Positions 35,223 to 38,434 of a stretch of DNA of 38,434 bases are shown piece after piece (positions within the stretch are counted from its first letter, which is position 1; every line of letters starts with the position of its first letter). The notes beneath the pieces were generated by a model that saw only the letters and a list, made by a program, of their open reading frames with translations, was not told the origin of the DNA and searched no databases. A program made the position numbers and the translations under genes. Source of the DNA: a virus; the IMG/VR virus record IMGVR_UViG_3300025141_000282, positions 1 to 38,434 of that record; one strand, written 5' to 3'.

Positions 35223-37235
35223 TTATTGTCGCACATATCTCGTTGCTTTGGCCCACATTTGCTGCCCTTTTGCTAATAATCTATTTCTTTCCGCATTGAT
35301 TGGCAGAGTAGATGGGCCTAACCCAACCCCTCCAAATCTTTTAGGAAATGTCTCAGAGGCAGCTGCCAAAGCAATATACCAAGCCTCTTTGTGGCCAGAA
35401 TCCAAAGAGCGAGCCAATAAATAATATTCTAGAAACACGCCGCCACTACGATTTTCCCATCTGGAATCTGAAACTATGCCAGAAATATTTTTTTTCGGCG
35501 ACAATTGATTTTCCCACCATTTATGATATTGAGAGCGTCTTCTATACCCATATTCTCCAACTCTGCCCCATGGGAACCCAGAACTAACTTTTATTTCACC
35601 TTGTGGAGTCTTAGATACAAAATTACTATATCTATAAGTCGGATCACCGCCCCCAACGGCGGGAAATGACCACGATATTTGATGATTATTTCTTTGAGGC
35701 TTTGTAAAACCCCATGAATAATATGATTCTGGTGGATTATTAATCAGACTATTAATTAGTTCGTACAAAGTAAAAGCCTGTATCATAGTTGGCAGTATAT
35801 AGTGGCCAGTTTTTGTCCAAGATAAAAATCCGCTAGCAAATGCTGCAGAATCTAAATCTGAAAAATCTGCTTTTTGGTTTGCAAGAGGGCCCGTTCTTAG
35901 CCCGGGCGTGCCCCATGGGCCCAATACAAAAGCCTCTTGGCCACCTGGAATTTTTTTACTTGCCATCCATTGAAATAATTTATTTCTAATTACGGGATAG
36001 TGTGTCGAGTTGAAAAAATTGGTGCCACTCCCATCAAAAGGCGAAGAAATCATACATCCCACGCAGCTATTTGATATAGTTCCTTTTCTATTGCCTATTG
36101 TTAAGCCATATGGTATATTTACACGTATCGTACACCCCTGTTCAGACTCAATCATAGTGAGGTCTCCACTTTCTTCATTTGAATTCATTGCTATTCCAAA
36201 ATGCATTAGGGGAGATTTTTTAACCTTGTTATATGCTGCAGAATGAAAATTACCGGTCTCGCCTATAATAATCATTTTTGTATTTGTACGCTGAAAAGCA
36301 ACTTCCTCCGCTGGTAAACAATAAGCTTTGCCGTTTTTTCTGTACATTTCTGTAGTGTCTGCTGTTTTTTCAACAATTTTAATTTTGGAATTGTTTGCTG
36401 GTAGACCTGCATATGGTATTATGGCTGTTTTTTTAAGGCCTGGGCTAGGATAGTCTATTTTTCTTTCAACGTATATTTCTTTTTTATCGTAAACGGCAGA
36501 CGGTGACGGGCCTATCTTTTTTTTGTTTTTTGAATATGACTTTGTTCCCCCCCAGTCTTGGATTTTTTTTACAATTTTTGGAGCCGGCTCTTCGTTGAGG
36601 CTTTTTCCGGTTTGGCCCGGGCCCGGAGAAAAGGGAGTCCAATCGGCGGATGTTTCCACTGCCGCTAGCGCGTCGTCGGCGCCCGCTTGATTATGAGCTT
36701 TTTTTGCTACATGTAGCTCTGGGAGGGCTTCCAATTCAGAATCCGCGTCGTTTACGGGCCGTAAATATACGGGAGCATCCCAATCAAATAACGGCATACC
36801 AGTTTTTTTGCCCCAATCTACTTCAATTCTCTCTCCAATTTCAGGCTCGCGGGGTGTAGGATTATTAACCGGCACAAACCTCATGTTTGCACTGCCCTTC
36901 ATGTTTACAAGATCATTATCTAATTTATAGCCATCACCATATTCTCTTATTTGAGGTAAAAAATCAAACAACTTTACACGCGCAAGTATAGTGTATTCAG
37001 ATTGCGTTGTTATTGCGTTTGGATCCTTGGCACAATTTTTTTCCCAAGAGCCGGGATTCGGGCCCCTTCTTATATCTTCAACGACAGCAACGAATGGGCC
37101 AAATGAAGAAAAATCAACATCTGGTTTGTATAATTCCCTAAAAGAGGTCTCCATGGCATCCATTAAAGGATCGTTGGTGTCTGGGTCGAATACGCGGGTT
37201 CCTTCCGGATACCTCGCTCCATACCACAAAGCCAT
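35223..37235 (-). CDS. gp5-like hub protein with OB-fold start and degenerate amidase-like domain
   Basis: A 670-residue protein. Residues of about 40-160 look like the OB-fold of gp5-type hub proteins: FGPFVAVVEDIRRGPNPGSW, YTILARVKLFDFLPQI, and EIGERIEVDWG before a proline-rich linker (about 160-250). Residues of about 318-425 resemble an N-acetylmuramoyl-L-alanine amidase of the T7-lysozyme type: KMIIIGETGNFHSAAYN (H331), SPLMHFGIAM (H345), then IGNRKGTISNSCVGCMISSP and HYPVIRNKL. C394 falls where the family's zinc cysteine lies, but the usual second zinc histidine position reads N382, so the site may be inactive or rearranged. The C-terminal 230 residues are aromatic-rich (YYSWGF, GEYGYRRRSQYHKWW) and not recognised. 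T4 gp5 has OB-fold, lysozyme and beta-helix; here the helix-like part may be the next gene. ATG directly follows the preceding TAG. Confidence 0.7.
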   Translation of the reverse strand: MALWYGARYPEGTRVFDPDTNDPLMDAMETSFRELYKPDVDFSSFGPFVAVVEDIRRGPNPGSWEKNCAKDPNAITTQSEYTILARVKLFDFLPQIREYGDGYKLDNDLVNMKGSANMRFVPVNNPTPREPEIGERIEVDWGKKTGMPLFDWDAPVYLRPVNDADSELEALPELHVAKKAHNQAGADDALAAVETSADWTPFSPGPGQTGKSLNEEPAPKIVKKIQDWGGTKSYSKNKKKIGPSPSAVYDKKEIYVERKIDYPSPGLKKTAIIPYAGLPANNSKIKIVEKTADTTEMYRKNGKAYCLPAEEVAFQRTNTKMIIIGETGNFHSAAYNKVKKSPLMHFGIAMNSNEESGDLTMIESEQGCTIRVNIPYGLTIGNRKGTISNSCVGCMISSPFDGSGTNFFNSTHYPVIRNKLFQWMASKKIPGGQEAFVLGPWGTPGLRTGPLANQKADFSDLDSAAFASGFLSWTKTGHYILPTMIQAFTLYELINSLINNPPESYYSWGFTKPQRNNHQISWSFPAVGGGDPTYRYSNFVSKTPQGEIKVSSGFPWGRVGEYGYRRRSQYHKWWENQLSPKKNISGIVSDSRWENRSGGVFLEYYLLARSLDSGHKEAWYIALAAASETFPKRFGGVGLGPSTLPINAERNRLLAKGQQMWAKATRYVRQ

Positions 37236-37550
37236 CTATTTGTTCCCCTGAATTAAATCAAAAAGTTCGTCTTTGTCTTCGCCGGAAAGCTCTGCAATAC
37301 TTTCGCGTGTTTCTTTTTTCTGTAAAAGTGTGGCGATTTTGACTAATTGTTCATTAGATCTTTGCAGGGTTTCAACATATTTTGCTGCAATTTGCCCCAG
37401 TTCTTTGTGGGAATCATAAGAAGATGCCCGGGCATTTTTTATTTCTGTAATTACATCTGTTAATAAATTGCTGGTTACGGCTCTATCGTCTTTTATGTTC
37501 TGAATTGCGTTTTCGATATATTCATTAATATCTTTTAATTTTCGTTCCAT
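37236..37550 (-). CDS. Small helical protein between the sigma factor and hub genes
   Basis: A 104-residue protein, almost wholly helical by composition, with no Pro, Trp or Cys. It has hydrophobic spacing suited to a helical bundle or coiled coil, for example TSNLLTDVITEIKNARASS and GQIAAKYVETLQRSNEQLVK, followed by a basic KK and an acidic tail (LSGEDKDELFDLIQGNK). The terminal DELFDLI is of the acidic-hydrophobic type by which some phage proteins bind partners such as a sliding clamp or polymerase, though that is only a guess. The start overlaps the sigma gene by 16 bases, and the stop TAG is followed directly by the ATG of the hub gene, so it is tightly coupled to both. I do not recognise the family. 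Confidence 0.78.
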   Translation of the reverse strand: MERKLKDINEYIENAIQNIKDDRAVTSNLLTDVITEIKNARASSYDSHKELGQIAAKYVETLQRSNEQLVKIATLLQKKETRESIAELSGEDKDELFDLIQGNK

Positions 37551-38218
37551 TCTTTTTTTATTTCCCGATATCGAACTCTTATTTTATTTAAGTTATTTAC
37601 AACTTGTTTAGTGTTTAAGCCCGTTATTTCTCTAAGGTATAAATAAATAGCTTTTTTATTGAAAATTTCAATATCTTCGGAGTTTTCAAAGAGTATTTTC
37701 ACTGCCTCTAAAACTTTTCTTTCATTGGCTTTTAAATTCTCCTCCTCCCAACAGTCCATCTTGGAGTAGAGTAATTGCCAAAATTCTCGATCACTTCTTT
37801 TTTCATAATAATCATTATACGCAACTAATTTTGAATTACTATAATTATTAATGTGGGTGTCCTCTAGTTGAATTTCTCTCTTGCTTTGGTTTGTGTTTTT
37901 TTTCACTTTGTGAATAAACCAATTTTTTGTGATCACACTAAAATATGAAAAAGCTTTCGACCCCTTGGTCGAATCATATTTATCCAATATTGTAGTTAGC
38001 CAAATTTTACACTCGTCTCTTAAATCATCTATATTTGGAAGATTTGTAAATTTATATGTATAAACTATTTTATCTACCATCTCATCAAAAGCTGGGCCAA
38101 TATATTCAATGTATAATTTAGTACGAACTTTTATATCATCCGTTAAAGCATATTGTATTATGGCATTTTCGTGATCTTTTGTGAAATAATGATTACTCTT
38201 CCGTCGTCGTCTCGCCAT
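37535..38218 (-). CDS. RNA polymerase sigma factor for late transcription (gp55-like)
   Basis: A 227-residue protein. Residues 65-119 fit sigma-70 region 2: DLRDECKIWLTTILDKYDST, then KGSKAFSYFSVITKNWFIHK and a basic KVKKNTNQSKREIQLED. The D-x-x-x-G-x-x-A-F-S-Y-F layout with following aromatic and basic residues is how such factors bind the beta-prime coiled coil and melt the -10 element. In T4, gp55 directs host polymerase to late TATAAATA promoters. T4 gp55 is 185 residues; this protein is longer and ends in a probable helix-turn-helix (about 186-220, KAIYLYLREITGLNTKQVVN and NLNKIRVRYREI) that looks like a small region 4. The short hydrophobic/acidic C-terminal clamp-binding tail of gp55 is not seen. 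It overlaps the genes on both sides. It probably drives the virion genes that follow. Confidence 0.83.
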   Translation of the reverse strand: MARRRRKSNHYFTKDHENAIIQYALTDDIKVRTKLYIEYIGPAFDEMVDKIVYTYKFTNLPNIDDLRDECKIWLTTILDKYDSTKGSKAFSYFSVITKNWFIHKVKKNTNQSKREIQLEDTHINNYSNSKLVAYNDYYEKRSDREFWQLLYSKMDCWEEENLKANERKVLEAVKILFENSEDIEIFNKKAIYLYLREITGLNTKQVVNNLNKIRVRYREIKKEWNEN

Positions 38219-38434
38219 AATATTCTTCTACCTCATTTAATTCTTCGTCTTCGCCGTGTGTGATATCATAAATATCTCTATAGGCCCGGATCTCTTCAGC
38301 AATACTTTTTGAATGTTCTAACAAGTTTTCCAATGTCTGATCTCCGTAATATGCTTCTCGTTTGTAAACACTTTCTAGATGTTCAGAAAAACTTTCTAGT
38401 GTCGTCAATAAGTCTCCAATATTTTCAGAAACAA
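38193..38434 (-). CDS. Partial acidic helical protein running off the right edge
   Basis: The frame is open to the window edge, ending at 38193 inside the sigma gene (26-base overlap). A TTG at 38408 with GGAG five bases upstream could start a 71-residue protein. However, the frame continues upstream without a stop (reading VSENIGDLL before the TTG) with the same helical character, so I favour a longer protein whose N-terminus lies outside the window. The visible part is strongly acidic: the helix ESFSEHLESVYKREAYYGDQ is followed by LENLLEHSKSIAEEIRAYRD, and the tail is EDEELNEVEEYYGETTTEE. No family is recognised. Confidence 0.6.
   Translation of the reverse strand, partial: VSENIGDLLTTLESFSEHLESVYKREAYYGDQTLENLLEHSKSIAEEIRAYRDIYDITHGEDEELNEVEEYYGETTTEE

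Overview
The window is a stretch of a tailed-phage (myovirus) genome, or of a prophage or assembled viral contig, from the T4-like/marine T4-superfamily world. Every convincing gene lies on the minus strand, so transcription runs from the right end to the left. Genes abut or overlap by a few bases (TAATG and GTGA junctions), there is no gene-free stretch longer than about 65 bases, and the DNA is AT-rich. I see no rRNA, tRNA, CRISPR, insertion sequence or integrase. The assignment rests on a gp55-type late sigma factor, a gp25-type baseplate wedge protein, a gp6/baseplate-J protein, a spike-like protein and a series of very large Ser/Gly/Thr-rich virion proteins. The host cannot be named from the sequence. 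The Shine-Dalgarno (SD) sites are often strong (AAGGAGG, AGGAGG).

Layout in transcription order. (1) Right end, 38434-37236: the tail of a small acidic helical protein that runs off the edge, a late sigma factor, and a 104-residue helical protein. (2) 37235-25179, central baseplate/spike block: a 670-residue protein with a gp5-like OB-fold start and what looks like a decayed amidase domain, a 333-residue spike-like protein ending in an HTHP motif, and a 2998-residue cysteine-rich giant I do not recognise. (3) 25151-12369, wedge block: gp25/W-like, gp6/J-like, a DNRLRE-like beta-rich protein, and a 2990-residue giant with a tail-protein-I (gp7/Tri2)-like segment between two LamG/concanavalin-like regions. 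(4) 12361-851, peripheral structural proteins: 396, 1087, 1125 (fibronectin-III-like), 342, 392 and 451 residues; the last two are tandem paralogues. (5) Left end, 846-1: a RuvC-like Holliday-junction resolvase and the start of a protein carrying a repeated I-Q-E-E-L motif, where DNA-processing functions begin.

How they work together: the sigma factor probably redirects host RNA polymerase to late promoters that drive this virion cassette. The spike, hub, wedge and peripheral proteins would assemble the baseplate. The RuvC-like nuclease would resolve branched phage DNA before or during packaging. The W-J-I order of simple contractile tails survives, but one extra gene sits between J and I, and I appears to be built into a nearly 3000-residue protein. 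Two giant genes of almost equal length (2998 and 2990 codons) take up about 47% of the window.
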